NCBI RefSeq assembly: GCF_019898765.1
Contig: NZ_JAIOKB010000001.1
Coordinates: 1,116,001-1,180,000 of the forward strand
DNA: 64,000 nucleotides
Direction: 5' to 3'
Source: Sphingomonas yunnanensis
Lineage (GTDB): Bacteria; Pseudomonadota; Alphaproteobacteria; Sphingomonadales; Sphingomonadaceae
Shown here: positions 1-7,074 of the stretch, piece by piece
Layout of the letters: the number at the start of each line of letters is the position of its first letter
Position numbering within the stretch: the stretch's first letter is position 1
Translations under genes and position numbers: made by a program
Notes under the pieces: generated by a model
Databases searched by the model: none
What the model was told of the DNA's origin: nothing
The model's input: the letters and a program-made list of their open reading frames with translations, nothing else

Positions 1-216
1 GGTGAGCGCACCCTGATCTTCCCGACCCGCCGCAACCTCGAGCGGCTGGCGCAGTTTGCCAACTATGACGAGGCGGTGGCGCACGCGCGCGCCACGCCGG
101 TGCGGCGGATCACGCCGTGGATCGAGCGGCGCGACGGAGTCGACCACCTCTGCATCCCCGACGACCTCGGCTACCCGACCGCCGCAGAACCGGTGGCAGA
201 CGCACGACGCGGCTGA
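1..216 (+). CDS. C-terminal part of a probable Nudix hydrolase
   Basis: The window opens inside this gene; the last 71 codons are readable in frame 1 and end with TGA at 214-216. The tail contains FPTRRNLERLAQF followed by a TPWIE segment and ends with a CIPDDLGYP stretch. From memory this matches the C-terminal helix and tail of Nudix hydrolases common in sphingomonads. The Nudix box itself lies upstream of the window, so the family call rests on the tail alone and is moderate. The extensin-like gene follows directly and may overlap the stop codon. Confidence 0.5.
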   Translation, partial: GERTLIFPTRRNLERLAQFANYDEAVAHARATPVRRITPWIERRDGVDHLCIPDDLGYPTAAEPVADARRG

Positions 217-968
217 CATCTGGCGCTCGCCTGCTCCGCGCCACGCGCCGCGCGCTCACGACCGCGGTGGTGCTATTGCTGCTCGCCGCGGCGGGGCTGA
301 CGGCGTGGGGCTACCTGCGCGAGCGCCCGCAGGATCTGCCCTGGGCGCCGCTCGATCTCGGCCAGCCGATCGGCCTGTTCACCGGTCGCAAGCTCGCCGG
401 ACTCGCCGACGACCCGGCGCGCTGCGCCGCGCTGCTCGACCAAGCGGGGGTGCGCTTCGCCACCGTGCCGGCGCGGCGCCCAGCGGAGTCGCAATGCGGC
501 TATGACTCGGCGGTGCGGCTCGACAGAGGCGGCGCACGGCGGATCGCGCTGGCGCCCGCGACCGTCGCGGTCGCCTGCCCCGTCGCCGCGGCGCTGGCGA
601 TGTGGGAATGGGACGTGGTCGCGCCCGCCGCGCAGCGCCACTTCGGCGCGAAGGTCGGTCGGATCGAGCATCTCGGCAGCTATTCCTGCCGTCGCATGTA
701 CGGCCGCAGCAGCGGCGGGTGGAGCGAGCACGCGACCGCCAACGCACTCGACGTCGCCGCCTTCCGGCTCGACGACGGCACCCGCATCAGCGTGCTGCGC
801 GACTGGCGTGGCGGCGGTGCTAAAGCTGCGTTCCTGCGCGACGTGCGCGACGGCGCCTGTCGCGTGTTCGCGACGGTGCTCTCGCCCGACTATAACGCGG
901 CGCACCGCGACCACCTGCACCTCGACCAGGCCGCGCGCGGCGCCACGGGCTCGCGCGCGTGCCGGTAG
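117..968 (+). CDS. Extensin-like C-terminal domain protein (membrane-anchored)
   Basis: Extensin-family proteins of alphaproteobacteria carry a domain related to M15/VanY D,D-peptidases and are presumed to act on the periplasmic cell wall. A hydrophobic segment (VVLLLLAAAGLTAWG) about 45 residues from the first ATG should anchor the protein. The conserved core follows: SYSCRRMYGR, then SEHATANALDVAAF and a C-terminal HRDHLHLD, giving the His/Asp/His set expected for zinc. The only ATG, at 117, overlaps the Nudix gene by 100 bases and adds an Arg-rich stretch that looks like a shadow of that gene. The true start is probably a non-ATG codon near 213-231. A paralogue lies at 43345. The next gene overlaps the end by 10 bases. 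Confidence 0.8.
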   Translation: MDRAARRSRPPLHPRRPRLPDRRRTGGRRTTRLTSGARLLRATRRALTTAVVLLLLAAAGLTAWGYLRERPQDLPWAPLDLGQPIGLFTGRKLAGLADDPARCAALLDQAGVRFATVPARRPAESQCGYDSAVRLDRGGARRIALAPATVAVACPVAAALAMWEWDVVAPAAQRHFGAKVGRIEHLGSYSCRRMYGRSSGGWSEHATANALDVAAFRLDDGTRISVLRDWRGGGAKAAFLRDVRDGACRVFATVLSPDYNAAHRDHLHLDQAARGATGSRACR

Positions 969-1333
969 AAGGGTGGCGCCCCGTCGCTGAGCCACCCGGA
1001 ACTCGCGCGCTCGCCCTGCGCCTGGACGCACGCGGCTGGGACTCCCGCGAGAACATGTGGCGCGCGCTGCTCGACGCGCTGGGGACGCCCGAGTGGCACG
1101 GCGACAGCCTCGACGCGCTGTATGACTCGCTGGTGTCGGGGTTGAACCGTGTCCGGCCGCCGCTGGTGGTGGAGCTGGTCGGCGCGGCGGGATGCCCGGC
1201 GGCGCTGGTGGCCTATCTGACCCGCGTGCGGGAGGTGTTCGCGGACGCGGGCGCGGCGCTGAACGAGCGGGTCGAGCTTCGCCTCCTGCCCGCGGCGCCG
1301 CGATCGCGCGCCCCGACGCGATCGCGACGTTAG
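959..1333 (+). CDS. Barstar-like protein (ribonuclease-inhibitor fold)
   Basis: This 124-residue protein starts at a GTG that overlaps the end of the extensin-like gene by 10 bases, which suggests translational coupling. The segment PEWHGDSLDALYDSL fits the W-G-x-N-x-D-A-L-W-D core of barstar, the inhibitor of the secreted RNase barnase. The rest alternates helices and strands as in that fold, and the last 15 residues are a basic, low-complexity tail. No barnase-like RNase is seen anywhere in the window, so this is an orphan inhibitor domain. It could be an immunity protein for an incoming toxin or have another binding role. Confidence 0.7.
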   Translation: MPVEGWRPVAEPPGTRALALRLDARGWDSRENMWRALLDALGTPEWHGDSLDALYDSLVSGLNRVRPPLVVELVGAAGCPAALVAYLTRVREVFADAGAALNERVELRLLPAAPRSRAPTRSRR

Positions 1334-1339
1334 CTTGGC

Positions 1340-1891
1340 TCAGTGGGGCAGCGCGGTGACGTCGACCTTCTCGACCCAGGCCGGGAAGAAGACGGGCTGA
1401 CGCGACGACCAGCCCGACGCCGTCGCCGCCGCCTCGCTGATCGACTGGAGCAGCGCCCGGCGCAGCTCCGGATGGAGGTGCGGCATGGCCGCGGCGGCGC
1501 AGAAGGCGGAGGGCAGCCATGGCCGCACCTGTGCCCCGACCAGCCGCTCGTAGAGGAAGCGATAGGCCGAGAAGGTGGTGATCCGGCCCTGTCCGAGATC
1601 GAAGGCGGAGAGCGTGATCAGCGGCGCGAGCAGCTGCTCGGCGGCCTCGAGTCCGCTGTCGTCGGGCACCAGCGCGCGGATCGCGGGGAGGCGGCGATAG
1701 TGATGCGCCTGCGCGCGGATGCTCGCCGCCTCGACGACGTCGCGTGACCAGCGCGTCATGGCATCGTCGCGGTCGAGCCCAACGTCCAGGCTGCGCCGCA
1801 CGTAGCGCTGTGTCGCGGCCGCGAAGCCCGCGAATTCCTTCATCTCGGCCAATGTCATCGCACCCTCGGCCGGCTTCCTTCTGGCACCCAT
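1340..1891 (-). CDS. Hypothetical protein
   Basis: The product is about 183 residues and not recognised. It is mostly helical and rich in Ala and Arg, with no signal peptide or clear membrane segment. It converges with the barstar-like gene, leaving only 6 bases between the stop codons. The ATG at 1891 is preceded by a G-rich stretch rather than a clean Shine-Dalgarno. A TTG at 1918, or a later ATG with GAGG upstream (the MTLAEMKEF start), are possible alternatives. Codon use and GC resemble the neighbours, so it looks like a resident gene. Confidence 0.55.
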   Translation of the reverse strand: MGARRKPAEGAMTLAEMKEFAGFAAATQRYVRRSLDVGLDRDDAMTRWSRDVVEAASIRAQAHHYRRLPAIRALVPDDSGLEAAEQLLAPLITLSAFDLGQGRITTFSAYRFLYERLVGAQVRPWLPSAFCAAAAMPHLHPELRRALLQSISEAAATASGWSSRQPVFFPAWVEKVDVTALPH

Positions 1892-2217
1892 GATCCGTAC
1901 CCCGCCCCAGCGTTTCAACCGGGAGGATCATGCGCGAAAAGGGTTAACGCAGCCCTTAACGCGCGTGCCTTCCGATTGTCATCAATCCATCACGATCTGT
2001 GCCGCACCGCAACATGGATGCGACCAGCGGATGTATCATGGCGGAAAAGACGACGGAGGCGCGACTTTCGAGCAACATTCGATCGCGCCGCGTGGTTACC
2101 CAAGGTGGCGCGTACGTCAGGTGCGTTGACGCAGCATGCCATAGACGAGCGTCACCCCGGCGACCGCCGGGATGACGCCGTCGTGTGCGTACGGCGCCGC
2201 TTGCGCCGCTCGACACC
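1892..2217. other. Intergenic stretch without a convincing gene
   Basis: These 326 bases lie between two minus-strand genes and have a lower GC content than the surroundings. They hold a TTAA...TTAA pair at 1944-1959 and a REP-like palindrome at 2150-2177. Short reading frames exist on both strands but none has a good ribosome site or recognisable product. The stretch may carry the promoter of the gene at 1340-1891. Confidence 0.5.
2150..2177. repeat. REP-like palindrome (CGTCAyCCCGG type)
   Basis: The arms CGTCACCCCGG and CCGGGATGACG pair with one mismatch around a short loop. This is the same GTCATCC...GGATGAC theme as the larger elements at 12505, 41903 and 45021. It lies downstream of the small gene at 2218 (minus strand) and could act as its terminator. 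Confidence 0.6.
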
Positions 2218-2511
2218 TCAAGCGTCGCGCTGGCGCTCGGCTTCCTCCGCCTCGTCATAGCCCGACGAGGGCGCGGGGTCGCTGCGGCCGGGTTGGGTCG
2301 CCGAGACCGGGTCGGACGCGTCCATCGACTCGTCCAATCCCTGGTCGACTTTCGCGTCGGCGCTCTCGGGATGCTTCTGCAGCCGCTTCTCGATCGAACG
2401 ATCCTGGCCCGCGTCCTGGCGCGGGTCCTTCGATCCACCGGCGTTGCCGGCCTCGGGCGCCACCGAGAGGCTGTCGAGCGCGCGGTCGTCGATCGGGCTC
2501 TGGTCGGTCAT
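2218..2511 (-). CDS. Small disordered protein with ESMDASDP motif
   Basis: The product is 97 residues, strongly polar and almost devoid of hydrophobic residues. It begins MTDQSPIDDRAL. The start is well supported by AGGAGAGAGAC directly upstream of the ATG. Near the C-terminus it has DESMDASDPVSATQPG, which resembles the E(S/T)xxASDPPS box found in many small proteobacterial proteins of unknown function. The protein is probably intrinsically disordered. It lies downstream of the transglutaminase gene on the same strand, separated by about 70 bases. Confidence 0.65.
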   Translation of the reverse strand: MTDQSPIDDRALDSLSVAPEAGNAGGSKDPRQDAGQDRSIEKRLQKHPESADAKVDQGLDESMDASDPVSATQPGRSDPAPSSGYDEAEEAERQRDA

Positions 2512-2583
2512 GTCTCTCTCCTGCGATGCTGAAAACAATGTGTCGCGCCCAACGCCGTGGCCAGGGTGCGCGTTCCTCCGCGC

Positions 2584-3366
2584 TCAGTCGGCCAGCCGCT
2601 CGACCCGCACGGTCTGCGTCCACAGATGGGCGGTGCCGAACACGGTCATGAAGGCGATGTCAGTGGCATCGCGGCCGACCGTCACCACTGCCATCTCGTC
2701 GCAACGCGCCATCCCCGTGGCGTCCACCAAGTGCCAGCTGCCGTCGAGCCACAGTTCGGCGACGGCGTGGAAATCCGGCGGGTCGACTCCGGGCGCGTAG
2801 ACGGCGGCGCAGCGCGCCGGGATCTCGGTCGCGCGCGCCAGGGCCACCAGCAGATGCGCATAGTCGCGGCAGACCCCCCGCCCCGACGCGAAGGTCTCCA
2901 TCGCCGTGGTGCGCGAGTCGGTGTCGCTGCCGTCGTAGCGGAGGTGCCCGCGCACGAAGTCGGCCAGCGCGAGCGCCAGCGTACCACCGCTCAGCCCCTC
3001 GAAGCGCCGCCGGACGAGGTGCTCGAATCGATCGGATTCGCAGTAGCGGCTCGGCAGCAGGTACGGGATCGTTCCCGCCGGCAGCGACGTGACCGGCGTC
3101 GGCGGCAGCTTCGCGAGATCGAGCGCGGCGCGGTCGATCGCGACCACGGCATCGTAGCGTGCCACCAGCCGGCCCTCGCCGCGTGCCCAGCAGCGCTGTC
3201 CGACCCCTTCCTCACCGGCAACAGCGCGGATCGGATGATCCGACTCGATCACCAGCGACTGCGCCTCGAGCCGCTGGGCGGGTAGCGCCGCCGCCTCGAT
3301 CTGCAGCAACACGTCCGCGGGCTCGGGCAAACCATAGTCGAGCAGGACCTGGATCGAGAGGCGCAT
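2584..3366 (-). CDS. Transglutaminase-like family protein (intact triad)
   Basis: This 260-residue protein belongs to the bacterial transglutaminase-like cysteine-protease fold. All three catalytic residues are present: Cys166 in GVCRDYAHL, His200 in DFHAVAELWL and Asp215 in HLVDATG. The N-terminal 120 residues form the beta-rich domain usual for this group. There is no signal peptide, so it probably acts in the cytoplasm, as a peptidase or amide-forming enzyme on an unknown substrate. It is separate from the ATP-grasp operon at 5.3-8.6 kb, whose own transglutaminase lacks the cysteine. Confidence 0.85.
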   Translation of the reverse strand: MRLSIQVLLDYGLPEPADVLLQIEAAALPAQRLEAQSLVIESDHPIRAVAGEEGVGQRCWARGEGRLVARYDAVVAIDRAALDLAKLPPTPVTSLPAGTIPYLLPSRYCESDRFEHLVRRRFEGLSGGTLALALADFVRGHLRYDGSDTDSRTTAMETFASGRGVCRDYAHLLVALARATEIPARCAAVYAPGVDPPDFHAVAELWLDGSWHLVDATGMARCDEMAVVTVGRDATDIAFMTVFGTAHLWTQTVRVERLAD

Positions 3367-3397
3367 ATCATGGGTCTCCGGCCCGCCACCGCGAACC

Positions 3398-3434
3398 CAA
3401 AAGGGAAAGGGCCCGGCGGTCGCCCGCCGAGCCC
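3398..3434 (-). terminator. Rho-independent terminator of the Bax-inhibitor-1 gene
   Basis: On the minus strand a GC stem (GGGCTCGGCGG / CCGCCGGGCCC around a GCGA loop) is followed by TTTCCCTTTT. It lies about 40 bases past the stop codon of the BI-1 gene. A stem with a T-rich tail is rare in DNA this GC-rich, which makes the call fairly specific. Confidence 0.7.
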
Positions 3435-3471
3435 CTCTGAAACGCCGCCGGTCGCGGATCGGCCACGCGGC

Positions 3472-4212
3472 TCAGTCGCGATTGCCGCCGAACAGCCGCA
3501 GGATGAACAGGAACATATTGATGAAGTCGAGGTAGAGGCTCAGCGCCGACATCACCACCGCCTTGCCGACCATCTCGGGGCCGTAACCAGCGACTTGGAA
3601 ATACAGGCTCTTCGTGCGCTGGGTGTCATAGGCGGTGAGGCCCGCGAACAGCAGCACCCCGACGATCGAGATGACCAGGCCAAGCGGGCCAGAGTTCACG
3701 AACAAGTTGATCAGGCTGGCGACGATCAGGCCGACGAGGCCGATGATCAGGAACGCGCCGAAGGCGGAGAGGTCACGCTTCGTCGTGTAGCCGTAGAGGC
3801 TCAGCGCGGCGAAACCGGCCGCCGTCGCCGCGAACGCCTGCGCGATCGCGACCGGCGAGTAGACGAAAAAGATCGACGACAGCGACAGACCCATCGCCAC
3901 CGCGAAGCCCCAGAACATCGCCTTGAGCGTCGGGGTCGTGAACTTGCTCTGCCCGAAGCTCATCGCGAAGACGAAGCCGAGCGGCAGCAGCGCGATGACC
4001 CAGCGCAGCGGCGACTGGAACGCGGCCTGGGCATAGCCGGACAGCGCGAACGCCAGTGCGACGATGCCAGTGAGCAGCACGCCCGAGGCCATGTAATTGT
4101 AGACGGACAGCATGTACGACCGCAGCCCGGCGTCGAACGCCGCGTCGCGCGTGCCCGAAGCGGTTCCGCCGAACGCGGCGGCGGAGGGCCGGGGATCGGA
4201 CCAGTTGGCCAT
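3472..4212 (-). CDS. Bax inhibitor-1 / YccA family membrane protein
   Basis: The product is 246 residues with a 35-residue polar N-terminus (MANWSDPRPSAAAFGG) and then about seven hydrophobic helices, the layout of the BI-1/YccA/TMBIM family. The family comprises inner-membrane proteins; characterised members bind FtsH or leak calcium. The last helices carry the conserved YDTQRTK and LYLDFINMFLFILRLFG segments. The start is set by AAGGAG ten bases before the ATG. It is a single gene with its own terminator, divergent from thpR. Confidence 0.92.
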   Translation of the reverse strand: MANWSDPRPSAAAFGGTASGTRDAAFDAGLRSYMLSVYNYMASGVLLTGIVALAFALSGYAQAAFQSPLRWVIALLPLGFVFAMSFGQSKFTTPTLKAMFWGFAVAMGLSLSSIFFVYSPVAIAQAFAATAAGFAALSLYGYTTKRDLSAFGAFLIIGLVGLIVASLINLFVNSGPLGLVISIVGVLLFAGLTAYDTQRTKSLYFQVAGYGPEMVGKAVVMSALSLYLDFINMFLFILRLFGGNRD

Positions 4213-4334
4213 TGTCTCAAAACTCCTTCGCCCGGCACTCATGCCGGTTGCGACGAATATCGCCGCGCACCGTTTCCATTTCAAGGAAGGGGCTCCCCGT
4301 TCCGACGATAGCAACCCTTCGTTACAGAGATTTC

Positions 4335-4919
4335 ATGCATCGCCTGTTCGTCGCTCTGCGCCCTCCGCCGGCGGTCCGTGCCGCGCTGCTCGCCACCACC
4401 GGCGCGGGCGTCGCGGGGGTCCGCTGGCAGGACGACGAGCAGTTGCACCTGACCCTTCGCTTCATCGGTGAGGTCGAGCGCACCCAGGCCGAGGACGTCG
4501 CCGCCGCGCTAGCTGGCGTGACCGCGCCGGTGCCGACCGTGCGGGTCGAGGGCGTCGGCGCGTTCGACCAGCGCGGGCGAATCGATACCTTGTGGGCGCG
4601 GATCGTGCCCGCCGAGCCGCTCGCCGCGCTTCACCGCAAGGTCGATCAGGCGCTGAGCCGTGCCGCGGTGGCGCGAGATCAGCGTCGCTACCTGCCCCAT
4701 ATCACGCTGGCGCGGCTGCCGCGCCGCGGTGCCGACCCCGTCGCCGTGGCGCGCTGGACCGAGGCGCATGCCGCGCTCGCCACGCCCGAGTTCCAGCTCG
4801 AGCACCTGCTGCTATACGAGAGCCATCTCACCGCCGCCGGCGCGCGCTACGAGGCGGTGGCGCGCTGGCCGCTGGGGTGCGCCGCCCGCCAGAGCGGCGG
4901 CGGCTCACCCCAGAGCTGA
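4335..4919 (+). CDS. thpR: RNA 2',3'-cyclic phosphodiesterase (2H family)
   Basis: ThpR opens RNA 2',3'-cyclic phosphates (2'-5' RNA ligase family). The 194-residue product has the two HxTx signatures: HLTL in the first half (LHLTLRFIGEVE) and HITL in the second (YLPHITLARLPR), spaced as in the family. Its N-terminus MHRLFVALRPP is typical. It diverges from the BI-1 gene with about 120 bases between starts. Immediately downstream lies a truncated TonB receptor reading towards it. Confidence 0.9.
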   Translation: MHRLFVALRPPPAVRAALLATTGAGVAGVRWQDDEQLHLTLRFIGEVERTQAEDVAAALAGVTAPVPTVRVEGVGAFDQRGRIDTLWARIVPAEPLAALHRKVDQALSRAAVARDQRRYLPHITLARLPRRGADPVAVARWTEAHAALATPEFQLEHLLLYESHLTAAGARYEAVARWPLGCAARQSGGGSPQS

Positions 4920-4922
4920 CGG

Positions 4923-5205
4923 TCAGAAGTCGAGCGTCAACGAGGCGGTCACCGTGCGCGCGGTGCCGAGGAAGGCGGACCCGCCATCGCCGCCAGCGAG
5001 GTAGCGCTCGTCGGTGAGGTTGGTGCCCTGGACGGTGAAGGACACGCCCTTCAGCTGCTCGGAGACCTCCTCAAGGTCCGCGCCGACATAGCCGCTCAGC
5101 AGCGTGAAGCTTCCCGCGACCGCCTTCCCCTGCGTGTCGATGTTGCGGTCGCCGACGAACTTGGCCGCGACGCCCGCCTTCACCGCCGAGCGCTTATAGT
5201 CGGCC
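4923..5205 (-). pseudogene. C-terminal remnant of a TonB-dependent receptor
   Basis: About 90 codons of the end of an outer-membrane TonB-dependent receptor remain. They include the last beta strands, with the family-typical VQGTNLTDERYLAG and the terminal aromatic strand ending LTLDF. Upstream of DYKRSAVKAG near 5200 the receptor reading is lost, and the sequence becomes the end of a different gene on the other strand. No plug domain or start is present, so it cannot make a receptor. The boundary at about 5205 is approximate. Confidence 0.75.
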
Positions 5206-5206
5206 G

Positions 5207-5329
5207 CGCGCCGGCACCATCCACGTCGCGGACTTCGCACGGGTCGCCGATCTCGTGACCGAGGGCGCTACACCCGACGCGATCGTGGACGCCGCGACCC
5301 ATGCCGGCACCCGCCTGCACCGCGCCTGA
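5207..5329 (+). pseudogene. C-terminal remnant of an unidentified gene
   Basis: On the plus strand a clean frame reads GTIHVADFARVADLVTEG and ends RLHRA with TGA at 5327-5329. It looks like the helical tail of a real protein, but its 5' part is missing and the open frame runs into the TonB receptor remnant near 5205. I do not recognise the family. With the receptor fragment it is best read as one half of a deletion scar between two formerly divergent genes. Confidence 0.45.
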
Positions 5330-5338
5330 GCGCCCGCC

Positions 5339-6139
5339 TTACTCCTGCGCGCTGACCTGGACCTCGACCTCGAGGCACTCGCGCCCTTCGCCGAGCCGCG
5401 ATCCCGCGACCGGCGACGATCCGATCGCGTCGAGCGCGACCGCGACGCGGACGTGATGCTCCTCGGGCGACTCACCCAGCGTCGGATCGAACCCGACCCA
5501 GCCGAGCCTCTCGATCCAGGCCTCGGCCCAACCGTGCGGCGTCGCGCGGCGGCCGTCCTGCAGGTCGCAATAGCCGGTGACGTAGCGCGCCGGCACCGCG
5601 AGCGCGCGCGCGGCCGCAACGAACAGCTGCGCCAGGTCGCGCGGGGTGGCGCTCTCGCGCGCGAAGGCGTCGGCCGCCGTGAGACCAGGATCGGGCCGCT
5701 CGGACGAGACGGCGAAACGCTCGTGCAGCGCGCGGTTGAGCGCGTGCAGCGCCGGGATCGGGGCGGCATCACCGATCGCCTCGCGCGCGAAGTCCTCGAT
5801 CGCCGCGTCGGCGGCGGTTGTCGGGGTGGTCCGCAGGTACAGCGCGGGCGGCAGCGGCTCGAATGTGCCGTGGAGCACGCCGCGCGAGCTGCTCGTCACC
5901 ACCTCGCCCGCGACCGCGATCTCGATGCCGTCGAGCGGTCCCTCGGCGTAGAGCATCGTGGTACGGTTGCCGTATCCGTCGCGATGCTCGCGTAGCCGCG
6001 CGTCGCAGTCGACCGCGATGTGCCACTCGGCGACGGTCTGGTCGTGGCTGTTGCGCGGGGTCATGCGCAGCAGCTGGACGACCCGCGCCTGCGGGGCGGT
6101 GAAGCGATAGCTCGTGCGATGCTCGATGGAGAGGCGCAT
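5339..6139 (-). CDS. Transglutaminase-like protein lacking the catalytic cysteine
   Basis: The product is 266 residues with the bacterial transglutaminase N-domain and core fold. His202 (PHGWAEAW) and Asp218 (GWVGFDPT) are in place. The active-site segment reads ATPRDLAQLF at 164-173, where active relatives have G-V-C-x-D, so a proline stands at the cysteine position. As written it should not act as a thiol enzyme. It ends a three-gene operon with the alpha-E and ATP-grasp genes; its ATG overlaps the alpha-E stop by one base (TGATG). It may be a structural or binding partner, or use different chemistry. Confidence 0.85.
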   Translation of the reverse strand: MRLSIEHRTSYRFTAPQARVVQLLRMTPRNSHDQTVAEWHIAVDCDARLREHRDGYGNRTTMLYAEGPLDGIEIAVAGEVVTSSSRGVLHGTFEPLPPALYLRTTPTTAADAAIEDFAREAIGDAAPIPALHALNRALHERFAVSSERPDPGLTAADAFARESATPRDLAQLFVAAARALAVPARYVTGYCDLQDGRRATPHGWAEAWIERLGWVGFDPTLGESPEEHHVRVAVALDAIGSSPVAGSRLGEGRECLEVEVQVSAQE

Positions 6140-7074
6140 CAGGCGAACTTGAACTGCCGGCCGATCGCGACGTGCAGGTGCGCGTTCTCGGCGATCACGG
6201 CCTGGAGATGCTGGTGCAGGCCCGCGCTGATGACGTCGCTGGTGCGCGTGCGCGCGATCCGCGCCGAGCGCGTACGCGCCATCCGGTCCGCCTCCCCCTG
6301 TGTGCCGCTGCTGCGCGCCAGCCCGGTGAGCGCGGTCACCGTCTCCTCGGTCGCGGCGGCGACGCTGCGTGGCAGTTCGCCGCGGCTGAGCAGCAGGTCG
6401 ATGACGTTGGCCGGCGCGAGCCCGTCACTGTAGAGCCAGCGATAGGCGGTCACCGCCGATACGGTCTGGAGAATCGTGGTCCATTGGTCGCGATCCACCG
6501 TGCCGCCGACCGGCTCGCCCGCGGGCAACAGCAAATGGTATTTCACGTCGAGCAGCCGCGCGGTATTGTCCGTCCGCTCCACCGCTTGGCCGAGCCGGAT
6601 GAACAAAGTCGTCTGATTGCGCAGCATGCGATGCACCGCGCCCTCGAAGCCGCGCGTCTCGGCCTTGACGGAATCAACCAGCGCCAGCGTCGTGGCGGGG
6701 TCGAGCCGCGCGACGCGCTGGTCGAACAGCAGCCAGGCGCCATTGATCGCCTGCCACGCCTCCCGGCTGAGCGCGGTGCGGACCGCGCGCGCATTGTCGC
6801 GCGCCATGCCGACGCAGCGCAGGATCGAGCCCGGGTGGCCGGGATCGGCGAGCAGGAAGCGCGCCACCTCCTCGCGAGTCAACTCGCCGCCGATCGCGGC
6901 GAAGGCGGGTTCGGTCTCGGTCACCGCCAGCGCCGAGCGCCACGCGTCCTCGCCCGCGGACCGGGTGGAGAGCACGTCGAGCCGCAGCGTCGCCTCGACG
7001 AGTCGCGCGACGAAGTCCGCGCGCTCGACGTAGCGGCCGAGCCAGTACAGCGAGGCGGCCGTGCGGCTGAGCAT
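6139..7074 (-). CDS. Alpha-E domain-containing protein
   Basis: This 311-residue, nearly all-helical protein begins MLSRTAASLYWLGRYVERAD, the conserved start of the alpha-E family. Later blocks such as QAVERTDNTARLLDVKYH and AVTAYRWLYSDG also fit. Alpha-E proteins almost always accompany a circularly permuted ATP-grasp and a transglutaminase-like protein, and are predicted to work with them in peptide or amide-bond modification; no biochemical role is established. It overlaps both neighbours by one base (TGATG junctions), indicating coupled translation. Confidence 0.9.
   Translation of the reverse strand: MLSRTAASLYWLGRYVERADFVARLVEATLRLDVLSTRSAGEDAWRSALAVTETEPAFAAIGGELTREEVARFLLADPGHPGSILRCVGMARDNARAVRTALSREAWQAINGAWLLFDQRVARLDPATTLALVDSVKAETRGFEGAVHRMLRNQTTLFIRLGQAVERTDNTARLLDVKYHLLLPAGEPVGGTVDRDQWTTILQTVSAVTAYRWLYSDGLAPANVIDLLLSRGELPRSVAAATEETVTALTGLARSSGTQGEADRMARTRSARIARTRTSDVISAGLHQHLQAVIAENAHLHVAIGRQFKFA

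Noticed and set aside
1944..1959. TTAA pair resembling a CtrA binding site
   Set aside because: The spacer is 8 bases rather than 7, and the downstream genes give no cell-cycle context.
1976..2260. Small plus-strand frames in the 1.9-2.2 kb gap
   Set aside because: No ribosome site and no recognisable product; composition looks random.
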